Assembly: GCA_020746105.1 (NCBI GenBank)
Contig: CM036622.1
Location: 16,655,487-16,719,486 of the forward strand
DNA length: 64,000 bases
Direction of reading: 5' to 3'
Source of the DNA: Trogon surrucura
Taxonomy: Eukaryota; Chordata; Aves; Trogoniformes; Trogonidae
Part shown: positions 12,401 through 27,400 of the stretch, piece by piece
Numbering within the stretch: position 1 is the stretch's first letter
How the letters are laid out: the number at the start of each line of letters is the position of its first letter
Notes under the pieces: model-generated
Database searches by the model: none
What the model was told of the DNA's origin: nothing
What the model saw: the letters and a program-made list of their open reading frames with translations, nothing else
Made by a program: the position numbers and the translations under genes

Positions 12401-15400
12401 CTCTTCCAATCTGATTGCTGCTGTCATACAAGGCAAAAGCAGAATCAGAAGTGTGGCAAAAGTTACAACCACATCCACAAAGACTTCATAATGAAAATCC
12501 ATTATTTTCTGCTCGGTGGGGAACTCCAACGGCATTAACAGTGAAGTTCAAAGCAATTTGCAACTACACAAAACAAGCTGAAAAATGTGCCAGTAGGAGG
12601 CTTTAATTGTCTGTTCTTTACCTAAATAAATACACCAAAGCATTTTTGCACCTAGAACAAATGCTACTTACAAATGTGTGTATATATATACACTTGTGTG
12701 CATATGAACGTTTGTAAACACAAACATATAGACACATAGCTGTGTGTTTATACACATAGGTGTGTATTTACATCTTGACTGAACTTTAACATTTTCTGAG
12801 CACGTTTTTTCACATGAACCAAGCACTGCTTTAAAAAGTCTTCCCTTGACCCCTATTCCATATCCTACACATGTATACACAAACATGAACACAGATTTTA
12901 GCATGATAATTCAGAATACTCAGAAAAGTAGAGATGTGCCTATTTATTAACCAGAACAGTCACTTCCTCATTAAAACAGCAAAAACTATTAAAACCATAA
13001 ATTTAGTGATGCTTACCTGAGTTAATGGTTCAACTGATCCAATGTAGGTATCGGGACGGAGGAGGATGTGCTCAAGCTGAGTCTTTTTCTGATAAACTCT
13101 CTCAACAGACATCTTCTTTGAAGTGTCATTTTTATTAATGCTTTCCGAGTCTTCCTTTTTTGAAGCATTGATCTGATTATCAAATAATGTCTAAAAAAAT
13201 AACAAAAATGCACCAGCAATCAACCTTAGTTGTTCAATCCGTCACTCTCAACGTATAAACACAACCTGACAGATATTTAAATAACAATCAAAACTTGTCA
13301 TGTAATTTAAATATTAAGTTTTCAGATGTATTAAGAACAAGCTATCCTCTCAATAGAAAAAAAAAACCCACAGATAATACAACAGTTTCTTAACAAATTG
13401 TAACATACTCAAATTTTTTGATTTACTGAGCCTGATAAACCAAACCAAGGAAATAAAAGTGACTGTCTTTAAAAAAAAGACATCCATCTCCTCAGACTAA
13501 GTATTTACAACAGCCATTTTGTGCTTAAGCATTTGAATCCACGGAATGTTGTTCTGAATAATAACAGTAAACCTACCCTTTTACATTTTAGTTTGGACAA
13601 TTCATATAGTGGGACTTAAGGAACACTGTAATGCCTCTCCTATGGCTTCTCAATTGCTATAGTTTACATTTTCCATTTAATTCAAGTAATTAAAACTGAC
13701 ACAATCCCAGTTTAGAATGCTTTATGATGAAATAAGCCAAGGACTGTAAATAAAGAGAATCACATAGGCTAATGTCAGGATTTAAACAGAATTCAGCTTG
13801 ATATGGCTGGACAGCTCCTACGACTGGAGCGTAGGAATAGATGGGTACAGGCTCTTTAGGGAAGACAGGCAAGGGAGAAGAGGACGGGGTGTCACCCTCT
13901 ATGTCAACTACCAGCTGGAATCCATGGAGCTTGGCCTGGGGATGGATGAGAGCTTATGGTTCAGGGTTAGAGGAAAAGCAGGGGAAGGTGATATCACAGC
14001 AGGGGTCTGTTACAGATCACCTGACCAGGATGACCAAGCAAGTGAGGCCCTCTATAGACAGACAGGAGCAGCTTCACATTCACAAGCCCTGGTCCTCATG
14101 GAGGACTTCAATCACACAGATATCTGTTGGAAGGACAGCACAGTAGAGTGCCAGCAATCCAGGAGATTCCTGGAATGCATTGATGACAATTTCCTTTTCC
14201 AGGTGATAGAGGAACTGACAAGAAGGGGTGCTATGCTGGACCTCGTTCTCATCAACAAGGAGGATCTGGTGGCTAATGTGAAGTTTAAGGGTAGTCTTGG
14301 CAGCAGCAACCACGAAATGTTAGAATTAAAGATCCTCAGGGCAATAAGGGGATTGCGCAGCAAGCTCGCCACCCTGGACTTCAAGAGAGCAGACTTTGAC
14401 CTCTTCAGGGGATCTGCTTAGTGAAGTACCATGGGATGAAGTCCTGAAGGGAAGAGGGGCCCAAGAAAGTTAGTCTATTTTCAAGGACCACCTCCTCCAT
14501 GCCCAGGAGCAATGCATTCCAAAAAAGAGGAAGGCAGGCAAGAATGTCAAGAGGCCTTCACGGACACACTTAAAGGCTCCTGGACACACTTAAAGATAAA
14601 AAGAGAATTTACAGAAAGTGGAAGAAAGGACAAGTAGACTGGGAAGAATACAAGGAAGTTGTCCGATCAGCCAGGGATCAGATTAGGAAAGCTAAAGCCT
14701 GGATAGAATTAAATCCAGCCAGAGGTATGAAGGGCAACAAAAAAAAACTTTCATGGGCATGTTAGTAATAAAAGGAAGGCTAGGGAAGATGTGGGCCCTC
14801 TCCAGAAGGCAACAGGAGAGCTGGTCATGAAGGATATGGAGAAGGTGGAGGTTCTCAATGACTTCTTTGCCTCAGTCTTCACTGGCAAGGGCTGTAGCCG
14901 CACTGTCCAAGTTGTAGAAGTTGAAGGCAGGGACTGGGAGAAGGAAAATCTGCCCACTGTAAGTGAAGATCAGGTTCAAGATCACTAAGAACCTGAAGGT
15001 GTACAAGTCCATGGGACCTGATGAGATCCATCCACAGGTCCTGAGGGAACTAGCAGATGAAGTTGCTAGGCTGCTTTCTATCATACTTGAGAGGTCATGG
15101 CAGTGTAGTAAACTGCCCATTGACTGAAAAAGAGGAAACATCACCCCCAATTTCAAAAAGGGAAAAAAGGAAGACCCAGGCAACTACAAGCCAGTCAGTC
15201 TCACGTCTGCGCCTGGCAAGATCATAGAGCAGATCCTTCTGAAGGTTCTGCTATGGCACATGGAAAACGTGGAGGTGATTGGTGGCAATCAACATGGCTT
15301 CACCAAGGGAAAATCCAGCCTGACAAATTTGGTGGCCTTTTATGATGGAGTAACAGAATCAACTGACAAGGGAAGAGCAACTGATGTCATCTACCCGGAC

Positions 15401-18400
15401 TTGTGCAAGGCCTTCGACACTGTCCTGCATGACATCCTGGCCTCCAAGTTGGAAAGGTATGGATTTGATGGATGGACCACTCGGTGGATAAGGAACTGGA
15501 TGGAAGATCACACTCGGAGAGCTGTGGTCAATGTCTCAATGTCCAAGCGGAGACCAGTGACGAGTGGTGTCCCTCAGGGATCGGTACTGAGACCAGTACT
15601 GTTTAACATCTTTATCAGCAACATGGACAGTGGTATTGAGTACACCCTCAGTAAGTTTGCTGATGACACAAAGTTGTATGGTGCGGTTGACACACTGGAG
15701 GGAAGAGATGCTATCCAGAGGGACCTTGACAGGCTTGAAAGGTGGGTTCAGGCCAACCTCATGAAGTTTAACACGGCCAAGTGTAAGGTCCTACACCTGG
15801 GTTGAGGAAAACCCAAGTACAGATACAGGCTGGGCAATGAGTGGATCGAGAGCAGTCCTGGGGAGGATCTGGGTGTGTTGGTGGACGATAAGACCAACAT
15901 GAGCCAACAGTGTGCACTTTCAGCCCAGAAAGCCAACCATACCCTGGAATACATCAAGAGATGTGTGACCAGCAGGTCAAGGAAGATGATTCTGCCTCTC
16001 TGCTCTGCCCTTCTGAGACTCCATCTGGAATACTGAGTCCAGCTCTGGAGCTCCCAACACAATAAAGACATGGAGCTGTTGCAGCAAGTCCAGAGGAGGG
16101 CTACCAAGATGGTCAGAGGGCTGGAGCACCTCTCCTATGAGGACAGGTTGAGAGAGCTAGGCTTTTCAGCCTGGAAAAGAGAAGGCTCTGAGGAGACCTT
16201 ACAGGGGCCTTCCAGTACCTGAAGGGGGCCCTACAAGAAGGCTGGGGAGGAACTTTTCACAAGGGCCTGTAGTGGCAGGATGAGGGGTAATGGGTGGAAG
16301 CTGGCACAATGTAGGTTTAGACTAGATACAAGGAAGAAATTCTTTACCCTGACGGTGGTGAGGCACTGGAACAGGTTGCCCAGGGAAGTTGTGGATGGTC
16401 CATCCCTGGAGGTGTTCAAGGCCAGGATGGATGGAGTCTTGAGCAACCTGATCTAGTGGGAGATGTCCCTGCCATGGCAGGGGTTTGTAACTAGATGATC
16501 TTTGAGGTCTCTTCCAAACCAGATCATTCTATGATTCTATGGACGTGATGAAAAATGCCTTGATTGGAAGAACAAGCAGTGCTACAGAAAACAAATCCAC
16601 TTTTGGGGGGAAGATACAGGAATCTGGTACACCTTTCAGCATTTTTTTGCTGATTAATACCTCCTTCCCACTGAACTAAAATCACATGAAAGTTAAAAGC
16701 TCTCAAAACAACCAAATGTAGAAAAGCTTCATTCCGAGACAGTAAGAGCATATCTACCATGCGACTAGGTATGACATTTTACAGTCAGTATACATTTTTA
16801 GTTGCAAATTGGAATTATCTTAAAAATATCAACAAACTTAAGTTGAACTCACACAATTTATTTGTCTGGCTAGCAGGCATAATAGAAAAAAAGTCTGTCA
16901 CGACCTACCTAACAGTCTCCTCTTACAGGGAGTTTACCAACTTTGAAGCAGGCGTTACACGACCAGTAAAAACTACAAACAGACAAATAAGGAGGACAAA
17001 ACCCACTTGCAACTCAGGTAAATATTTTACTCCCATTTAGCTGTTCCCAGTAAATCTCTGTAAATACAGGCTAAACTCCAACTCTGGATTAACCAGTCAC
17101 CATATAAATTTCTCAGCCAAAAGAAAATATCGTCACTTCTCTCTCAATCCAGCCTTTCTTGCAACCTCAGATAGCATTGAAAGCAAAGGGTGAGAAAGGC
17201 TACAAGCACGTGGGAACAAGGAGCGAAGGCTACCGAACTCACCCAAACAACTCCAGCAGATTCAACAAGGCCAAACACCAAGCTAGAGCATATAATAAAC
17301 AAGGAAAATTCTCCCTGTGTTACTCCAATTTGTCTTCTCAAGCTTCTACTATAGAAGCTTTTATTCCCCCGCCTCTTAGCAGGCACCGGAATAAAGCATT
17401 TCATTCTTTTCAGAATAAGGGAAATTACTTTTCTCTCCCAGATTTAGAGATTGCATTTTTCTAGTTTTTTAACAGAAATACTATGAAACATGTACTTTGA
17501 GAACCTTTGAAACAAGCAGACTGTGTGCACCAGTGATAGCAACAGCCAATTGTTTGGCTGTGAGTAAACCTGAACAGGCCAAATGAGAATCAAATATTCT
17601 TTTGCACCCACTCCTGTAACTGACAGCATTCAGAATAAGAAGGGGAAAGAACTGAGGGGACCCCACAATCCTGCACTAGGATTACACGCAGCAGAGTTGG
17701 AACCACAAAACAAACTTTCACGACTTTTCTTCTGGAGCACACCACATCTCCTGCCAAACTGGAAAGTTGCAAATTCACATGCATGTATGAGTTAATTTAG
17801 TCTCTATACTGTGTAAAGCTGCAACAAATCACCACTACCACCCTAAAAGGATTAGCCATGGACCAGTTAAGCAAGCAGAAAAGAAACAGGACTTCACAAA
17901 TAACATTAAACTGATATATGGAAGAGGAGGAATGAGATTCGTTATGAAACAAGCATTGTCAATAGTTGCAACATAGATTTAATTTCATTGAAGTAGGTCT
18001 GTAAACAATGTCCAGTCTTTCAGTAAGTTTCACTGCAAGTGTATATAAATATCTATTTATATTTCTTATGTCATTCTGACCCTACTGGCTTTACTTTATC
18101 ATCATCTTTGACATCATACCTCACAGGAGTCACCCTTAGCTCACTTACTGGTTCTAAAGCTCTGTTAACACTGTTTCATTTGTTCTAAAGGAACTGGTGA
18201 TTAGTAGAAAATTACTACAATATTTCTCAAATTAAGTATAAGTGTTGAAAGAAGGGAAGAAATGCAATCCATGTAAATGCAAAAGAATTACAGGCATAAA
18301 GACCCCCCAAATCTTGCTCAGATGGAATTGTTCTATTTGCTCCTAATTGTTAGGCTTCAAGAGGTTTTCACAGTTGGCAAAGTACATGATGGACAGTTAT

Positions 18401-21400
18401 CAGATGCCAGTTTTTCAGTTGTCATGCACATCAGTATTGTACTCTTACAACTGTTCTGAGACAGCTCACTAAAATGCTTCTACTTGTACAGCATCAGAGT
18501 AGCAGGGTCTAACCATGCATCACAACTCAGTAACACAATAACACAGAATAAATCATTTAGGCTACAACTTTCCTATATCCAATAGCTCTACTTGTCCCAC
18601 ATTATGTTTGCAAGGGCTAGTAGATAAGAGAAAGTCAATTTTATTGTGAAAAACAACTACAGAACAAAATTATTAGGAATGGATTCCTACAACCTACTGC
18701 CTTTAATACAACACCAGGAAACACATTTCTGTTTTCCAGTGAAGTCTTACTGACAGCTTGGTGTGCTGAGGGAGCCAGCAGAAGTCATCACTAGGACACT
18801 CTCCATAATCTTTGAAAAGTTCTGGAGAACAGGAGAGGTGCCTAAGGACTAGAGGAAAGCCAACATCATTCCAATCTTCAAAAAAGGCAAAGAGGAGGAC
18901 CCAGGTAACTACAGGCCACTCAGCCTCACCTCCATCCCTGGAAAGGTGATGGAACAGCTTGTTCTTGGTGCCATCTCAAAGTATGTTGAGGAAAAGAGGG
19001 TTATCACAAGTAGTCAACATGAATTCACCAAGGGAAAGTCATGCTCATCCAATCTGATAACTTTTACAATGGCACAACTAGATAGAAGATGATGGGAGAG
19101 CAGTGGATGTGGTCTGCCTCAACTTAAGCAAGGCTTTCAACGCTGCCTCCCATGGCACCCTCACAGCCAGGCCTAGGAAGTGTGGATTGGATAACTAGGC
19201 AGTGAGATGGATTGGGAACTAGCTGAAAGACGGCTTAGAGAGTTGTCGTCAGTGGGGCAGAGACTAGCTGGAGGCCTGTGGCTAGTGGCATCCCCCAGTG
19301 GTCAGTACCAGGTCCAGCCTTATTCAATATATTCAACAATGACCTGGACAAAGGGACAAAGCATAGCTTCAGCAAGTTTGCCAATGATACAAAACTGGGA
19401 GGAGTGGCTGACACACCAGAAGGCTGTCCAGCATGACCTAGACAGTCTAGAGAGCTGGGCAGGAAGAAATCTAATGCAATTCAACAAGGGCAAGTACCAC
19501 ATGTGGAGAACAACCACCTTGTGTACCAATACAGGTTGGGGGCTGACCTATTGTAGATCAGCTTTAGGGAGAAGGACCTGGGAGTCCCGGTGGACAACAG
19601 GCTAACTATGAGTCAACAGTGCCCTCGTGGCGAAGAAGGCCAATGGCATCCTGGGATACATTGAGAAGAACAGAGCCAGCAGGTTAAGGGAAGTTATCCT
19701 CCCCCTCCCCTGGTGAGGCCTCACCCAGAGTACTGCGTCCAGTTCTGGACTCCTCAGTTCAAGAAGGATGACAAACTACTGGACAGCATTCAGCACAGGG
19801 CCACGAAGATGATGAGACTGGAGTATCTACCACACAAGGAAAGGCTGAGACAGCTGAGTCTCTTTAGCTTGGAGAAGAGGAGGCTGAGGGGGGTTGTATC
19901 AATACTTTTAAATATCACAAGGGTGGGTGTCAGGAAGATGGGGACAGACTCTTCTCAGTGGTGTTCAGTGACAGGGCAAGGAACAACATGACTGTGAGGG
20001 TAACAGAACCCTGGAACAGGTTGCCCAGAGAGGTCTTCTGTTACTCTATTCCTTCCGACAGCAATGTCCATTACGTTTTATAATACACCAATTGGAACAT
20101 GATAATGTGGGGAGGCTGAAACCACATAAAAGATCAGCATAATATTTTTTTCTTCCTGGTCACTGATTATTACAAAAAAAAAAAAGCCAACCACCAAAAA
20201 ACAAGGTGAGGAAGGGGGAGAGGAAGCAGTCCAAAAGAATTTGAATTCTATCATTGTTACTAAGGCTTCACAATCACTATTTCAATATTCTCTACCTAAA
20301 CATTTAAGATTCACTGTCATCCAGCAGGAATTTTTTATTTGTACAATCTTCCAAGTAGAGTATATCTTCTGTACATAAAAAATACTTCTATTATAAAAAT
20401 TCAGAACTTATTTAACTTAACACATTATTGAAACACAAGTATAAAAACAAAAGCAGGGGAAAAAAAGTATTCCATTACACAAACTAATGTTATTACGAAG
20501 GCATGCAAGCATCAGAAAGTCTCCAGAACTACAGTTTCCCAGATGTAGCTTTTTGAGTTGTGCTGTACTCTGAAACAGAACACCATCTCTGAATCCCTGT
20601 ATCTCCATCTTGAGTGGAGATTTTTAGGGTTCAAGTGATGTTTAGAAGTCATCTCAAAAAAGATAAAATCTTCATCATCAAATCCATGACATAAATCTAT
20701 GGACACAAACATCCTCCACAGTCTTCCCATTACATTTTCTCTGAGAACTTAAAAAAAAAAATAAATTAACTTTAAAGTGGTTTCATCTGCCGAGTTTCTA
20801 CTACTTAAAATGCAAGTAAACAGTAAATATAACCAGAAGGTGTTCCTCCCCCTTTTTTCTTTTTAAACTGAGCAAGCACTAAACTGCAGCGTTGCTAAAC
20901 TGACAATCTCTTGTGTAGAATTATTAGAGCTCCAATAACACTTCTCAAACCAGCACTAGCTGTTGTTCCATGAGAGAATTAATCAAGTATCACAAAGGGC
21001 TTAAGTTTTCAATTTCACAGTAAGTTTATTTTTTGTATGTTTGTTTACAGGTTACCCAATTGTCAGGGTCTGCTGTGCTTAAGTATTTTAAAATTGACAA
21101 CATTATTTTTAGACACAGTGTTTGACTCTTGCAACATTCTTGTATCATTGAAGACTTAACAGATTCTTGATAGTCTTTCAGACTTTCTAACCCTACAGAC
21201 TGATGACAAATAGACACATCCACATGTGTGTAAATCCACACCATCCTTCAGTAGTTTGGAATGCTGTAACATATTGCACCATGCATCCTTCTTTATAGAC
21301 AAGCAGTTACACTTCACACTGTGCCCCGAGATACAGTTAGCATATTAGGGCACAGTTAATCACAGCACAGTGGTAACCCTGTGGAAAGACTTATATCAGT

Positions 21401-24400
21401 TGGTGCTCAGTTTACTACATCAAGACTATTGTGTGTGCTATCCTAACCATATTTTATTAGGGTAACTGCTTTCTCCAGTATGATTGCAGAGTTTCTCTTT
21501 TGGAGTTGTTTTTTGCTATAAATTTATCTAGTACTCTATGAAAGCTATATTCATTTTTTTTCCTTTTGCAATTTCAATAGTCGGACCCAAGTAGCCTTTC
21601 AATGGTGATAGTTTGGCAACACGACTTCTGCTGCCTATCTTTAACCTAAGAGATCATGTATTTAGTTTTGGCATCTTCTTTCTTCATATTTTATTTTTTT
21701 CTTCTTAGTCTCCTCCACTGAAATTTCTGTATATAACAGAGCACGTGCGACATCCATATTAAGTCAGAGATTTTTATTGCCTTTTTTTTGATGAAAATTG
21801 GGATATGTCATCTTCCTTAGCATTTTGAAATCACGTTGAACCACCATGCTGAGCTTGGTTACTTACGCTGCAAACAGCTGTACTTCAACATGCTCAAACT
21901 TAGTACACATTCGATCTGGACAGCTAGCAGACCGAGAAAAGCTGTTTCTATATAAATAGACAATAACATATAAAGCTACAACAAAGAATATATGTTTCAT
22001 CATCAGTTTCAATAACTAGATTATCAGTTTCAATAACTAGTTTTATCATCAGTTTCAGTAACTAGAACATACATATTTGGTTTAATTCCTACTTTAAATG
22101 GAAGATTTATTTAAGCAGCTGGATTTCACACTGTTGCAAGAAGTCGAAAATTTTTAAAAAAAAAGTCTCTCCCCATTTACACAGACTTAGTTCCATACCG
22201 ATCAGTTACTTTCTCTTCCACATGTAAACTATATCCAAGCAAGAATTAAAAGAATGAAACAAAACCCAACCCAAATAGCCGCTTTTCATTAGTTTGACTA
22301 TTCTTTCTTCTCCATATTAGGTTGTAAAAAGAGGACTCGTTTTGTAGATTGGCAGACACAGAATGGTAGGGGCTGGAAGGGACCTCTGAAAAATATCCAG
22401 TCTAACGCCCCCTGCCAGAGCAGGAAGGATCACCTAGAGTAGCTCACACAGGGACACATTCAGGCAAGTTCTGAAAGTCTCCAGAAACAAGAGACTTCCC
22501 AATCTCTCTGGGCAGCCTGTTCCAGGGTTTCGTTACCCTCACAGTAAAGAAGTATTTCCTTATGTTTAGACTGAACCTCCCGTTTTCCAGTTTGTGACTG
22601 TTGCCCCTTGTCCTGCCACAGGATACCACTGAGAAGAGTTTGTCCCCATCTTCCTGATACCCATCCTTGCGATATTTAAAACCACTTATGAGATTCCTCC
22701 TCAGCATCCTCATCTCCAAGCTAAAGAGACACAGCTGTCTCAGCCTTTCCTCGTATGGAAGCAAGCCTAAATGATCAAAGAAGAGACATCAGTATGTGAG
22801 CAAGAAGTTATGTTCATTTTGGCCTTGTGTTTTCTGCTTTAACCTTCTAAAACTGCTACATTCAATGACTGTTCTCATAAAAGGTAAATGCAACCCTGGG
22901 ACATAAGAATTAAGAAAAGCACATGCCATGTGTCCTACATTCCCTCAAAGTGTAGGGTAAGTACATTTAGTGGGACAAGACAGTAAATTTTGTGTGTAAT
23001 TAAGCTGCAAAACCTAGGGAGGTTAATTAAAGTAATGAAATCCATGCATGTGGTAGATTTTCTACCACTTAAGTTCAAAACAAAACTACCTCTTCTGAGG
23101 AATATATGCAAGTTTATAGGTGCAGTATGGTGAATACTCGATAATTCTATGGAAAACAAGCACTTGACCATATCGTGACATTATGTATTGTATCATCATG
23201 TCCTCTTCTTGCCATAGAAAAATAGACAATGAATACATTGTCTACCTAAACATTTTGCAGATTTCCCCAAGAAAACTCTGACTGAGAATACCTCCCACCA
23301 AGAAAACAAAACTGAAGGGAGTTTCAAAATAAATCACTCTCCTGCTGCGTTTAACAAATGGTTTGGCTCTCCTGCCAAGATGAAAACACACAAAAGTAAC
23401 AGTTCCCTTTTACCACAGTAAATTTTTATAGACCACTGCATACCATACGCAGCATAAGCTAAATCTGTTGTATCCTCCCCAAAGCTGATCACAGAAAGGA
23501 GTTCACAGAAGGAAGGAGTTCACCCAATTAGTCTCATTCCAGTGAAGAAAATATGTTTGCTCACTTTAAATTCCTAAATTTTTTATCTCCTGCTTTGGAC
23601 AATTTGCTCCGGACTATGGAAGCATCACACTCTATAGTTTTGTTATTATGATTCAGTTACAGAAGAGATTGAGGATGGTCACATTTCCCCATCATAGAAC
23701 ACAACAGTTTGCTGCCAAAAAAGGGAAAAATTCCTTCTTTATTTCCTCCTTCTTTGCTCCATAAAGTAGAATCAAACTGACCTCACAATAAGCCAGTTCA
23801 AGGAGCAAATGGAGCCTGCTCCCCATTTTTCATCAACCAGAAGCAATCAGTTGTCCATTGGCTCATTTTTCTGAAGAAGCTTACTGAAGTATCAGACAAG
23901 TAGTGGTGCAACCGAAAGAGCAGAAACATATGGCTAGGAGGATAAGGTCAAAAACTCCCATACTTTTCAATAAATACCATTAGATTGCTTAGTTGTATCA
24001 TGAAATGACATTCTCAGAATTACATATCTTCACCTGCCTATTAAATAGCTAAACAAAATAAAAACATAACCATTTTTATTTTAGGATTATTAATGCACAA
24101 TATAGTAGCACACTAGATTTAAGTGAAAATTTAGGGATTTGTTCTCTGCACAAGACTTGTGAGAAGTGAAGAATATCACTTTTGTGCAAATATGTATGCT
24201 CACTATAATTAACTCTTGACCAGAAAAATGACATATATAATTTTAAATATTAATTTATTCACACTTACCCTAAAGTTACTACAACAACAATTCTGCTTTA
24301 TTTGGCACAGGTTTGGACACAATCAGCAGTACATTCAGATCCTGATTTTCACTATTTTCTTTAAAAAGAAGTATCTAAACTGTCCACGCATAATGATATT

Positions 24401-27400
24401 TAACCAAATTTTAGTGTTATTTTTTTTAAGGGCCTGAATTTCTTTTGTTGTTTTATTCCTATACTGTATTTTAGTACTGGAATAATTTTAGTATAAATAT
24501 TTAATATTTAATTTCAGTTGTCCTGTTCCGATATTGAATTTTAATACTGTTTACCCAGTATCAAAAAGTACCATCAATTTTGTTACTTTGATAACAAACT
24601 AATCTTTTAAGAATCTGTTTTCTCAGCTACAATTTAGAAACAAGGAAGGAGTAAAAAACCTGACTCTCATAGAAAAGGAATTTATTTATGTTGAAATTTA
24701 AGACAACTTAGGACAGTATTCCTACATATCATTAGAATTGCGATCCTTGCAATCACGGAATGAAGCAGTTTGGTCACAGAATGACCAAACTTGTTCAGTC
24801 CACTGTTTCATCAGCCATCTCATACATAAGCTCTCTACTAGCAGAGAAATCAAAAAGTTAGAGGTACTGACACCAGAACTTTAAGTTATCAGCATCTGGT
24901 AGCACCTCCTTATAACTCATCATTTGCCATATCCTTGCCCCTTTTAATGCTTTACTGCATCACTAGTCTGAGTGCTGTAAAAGTATTCTAGACTCTCGGC
25001 ACATCTGCATCACTCAATTGCAAAGATTACTTTGAAAGGCAACAGCAAAACCTGATTAGATCCTTCCAATGAACAAAACCCTTGAAACCCATTCTGGATG
25101 TATGTCGAACACCGTATTTCATTTCCTTCTTGATCCTCTGCCTTTTACAGCCAGTTGAATCCATACTGTACCACAAGGTATTTTCACTCTGCTGAACTAT
25201 CTTCAGATTAATAAATGAACTGTAGAAAACAATTGTAGAAAAAGCTTTAGGCCCAAGTAAGAGAACATTCAAAACATTTATACAGCAAGAGAATACACAG
25301 AGAGAGTAAATCAAACAGGCTAGTTTTTCAGATGATGTTAACTGGCACAGTAACATAGAACAGAAGTCAAATTGTGATATACTGGAAGAAGCGACTGAAC
25401 CCACATGTTAACACTTTATTCTACAACACCCAAAGCCCAGTCTTTTCTAGTCAGTTCCAGAATTACTAGTCACATTAGCAACAGAGGAGAGCCCAAACAT
25501 CAGTTAGAGGTTACTTATCCAACTACACTCTTCAACAGGAAGCAATTCTCCACTGTAAAACAGAATCCAATTTTGGAACTCTCATGAATATAACTATCAG
25601 TATATTAGGCTTGATATACCTTTAGGTTATTTGCATGTCTACCTTGCACTGAAACACTAAAACACCTTGACTGTGATCCTTGACATTTTTGTACTTCTAA
25701 CACAGATGGTGCTCTAAAAAGGAACACAGTATGATTAGTACTAGCTATTACAAGTCTGCTCCCTAAAATCTTAAAACACAAAAGCAATAGCAACCTATTT
25801 ACTTAACATAAGGTACCACATAAATGGAAATTAATGAGATTTTTTTTTTCTTTTTAATAACTGTCCCAAACAACGAATAATAGAATTGTTTAGGTTGGAA
25901 AAGACCCAATGTTAACCTAGTGATGTCAGGTCCACCACTAAGCCATATCCCTAAGCACCTCAACTACATATATTTTAAATACCTCATGGGGTGAAGACTC
26001 AACCACATCCCTGGGCAGCCTGTTCCAATGCTTGACAACTCTTTCAGTAAAAAATTTTTTCCTAATATCCAACCTAAACCTCCTCTGGTACAACTTGAGG
26101 TTATTTCCTCTTGTCCCATAACTTACTATTTGGGAGAAGAGATCAACACCCACCTCAAGACAACCTCCTTTCAAGTAGCTAAAGAGAGCAATAGGGTCTC
26201 CCCTCAGCCTCCTCTTCTCCAGGCTAAACAACCCCAGTTCCCTCAGTTGCTCCTCATAAGACTTGTTCTCTAGACCCTTCACCAGTTTCATTCTTTGGAC
26301 TTACTCCAGCATCTCAATGTCTTTCTTGTGGTGAGGGGCCCAAAACTGAACACAGAATTCTAGGTGCGACCTCACCAGTGCCAAGTACAGGGAGACAATC
26401 ACTTCGCTGGTCCTGCTGACAACGCTGTTCCTGATAGAGGCCAGGATGCTGTTGGCCTTGGCCACCCAGACACACTGATGGCTCACGTTCAGGCAGCTGT
26501 GAACCTACACTCCCACATCCTTTCCCACCAGGCAGCTTTCCAGCCACTCTTCCCCATGTCTGTAGCTTTCCCTGGGGTTGTTGTGACCCAAGGGCAGGAC
26601 TCAGCACTTGGCCTTGGGGAACCTCATACAATTGACCTCATCCCACTGATACAGCCTATCCAGGTTCTTCTGTAGAGCTTCCCTGCCCTCAAGCAGGCCA
26701 ACACTCCCGCCCACCTTGGTGTTGTCTGCAAGTTTACTGAGGGTGCACTTGATCCCCTCATCCAAATCATCGATAAAGTTATTGAACAGAACTGGCCCCA
26801 ATACTGAGCCTTCCAACATCAAACAAACATCAAAGAAACTCTAAAATTTTATGAATAATGATCACATTGCTGTCTCTCAAATACACCAGCTTGCCCCACA
26901 ATAACATATGCATCTACTTTTTTATTATTCTATGTTTATGCTCACACAATCACATTTTTCTGTTATTCTATATTTTCAAAATTTACTATTTTATTGGACA
27001 CGTTCCTGTGCACTCTACTGTAGGTGGTCCTGCTCTGGCGGGTGGGTTGGACTAGATGATCTTTGAGATCCCTTCCAACCTCTAACATTCTGTGATTCTG
27101 TGAAGTGATCTTTAAAAAAAAAAAAAAAAGCCAAAAAAACTGCATCTTGAGTTTAATTGCTCAACTCCTACTATGCAATATCAATTGTTCCTCTGGAGAT
27201 TTTACAAACCTTGAAATTGTTTACAAGTCTCATAAATATACTACATATCTAGTCTCAATCCTGTAGTCAACTCCATGAGAAAGCTACACAGGTTTGGCAT
27301 TCCAGACACTTAGATCAATTCAGGAGGAGGAAAAGAAAGGCAGCATTGAGCCAAAAAAAGCCTGAGCATTCTTCCAAAACTCTCCCTTCCTCATCCACTC

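Noticed and set aside
12668..12904. 78-codon minus-strand frame
   Set aside because: It reads through a TG/TA microsatellite inside TOP2B intron 2.
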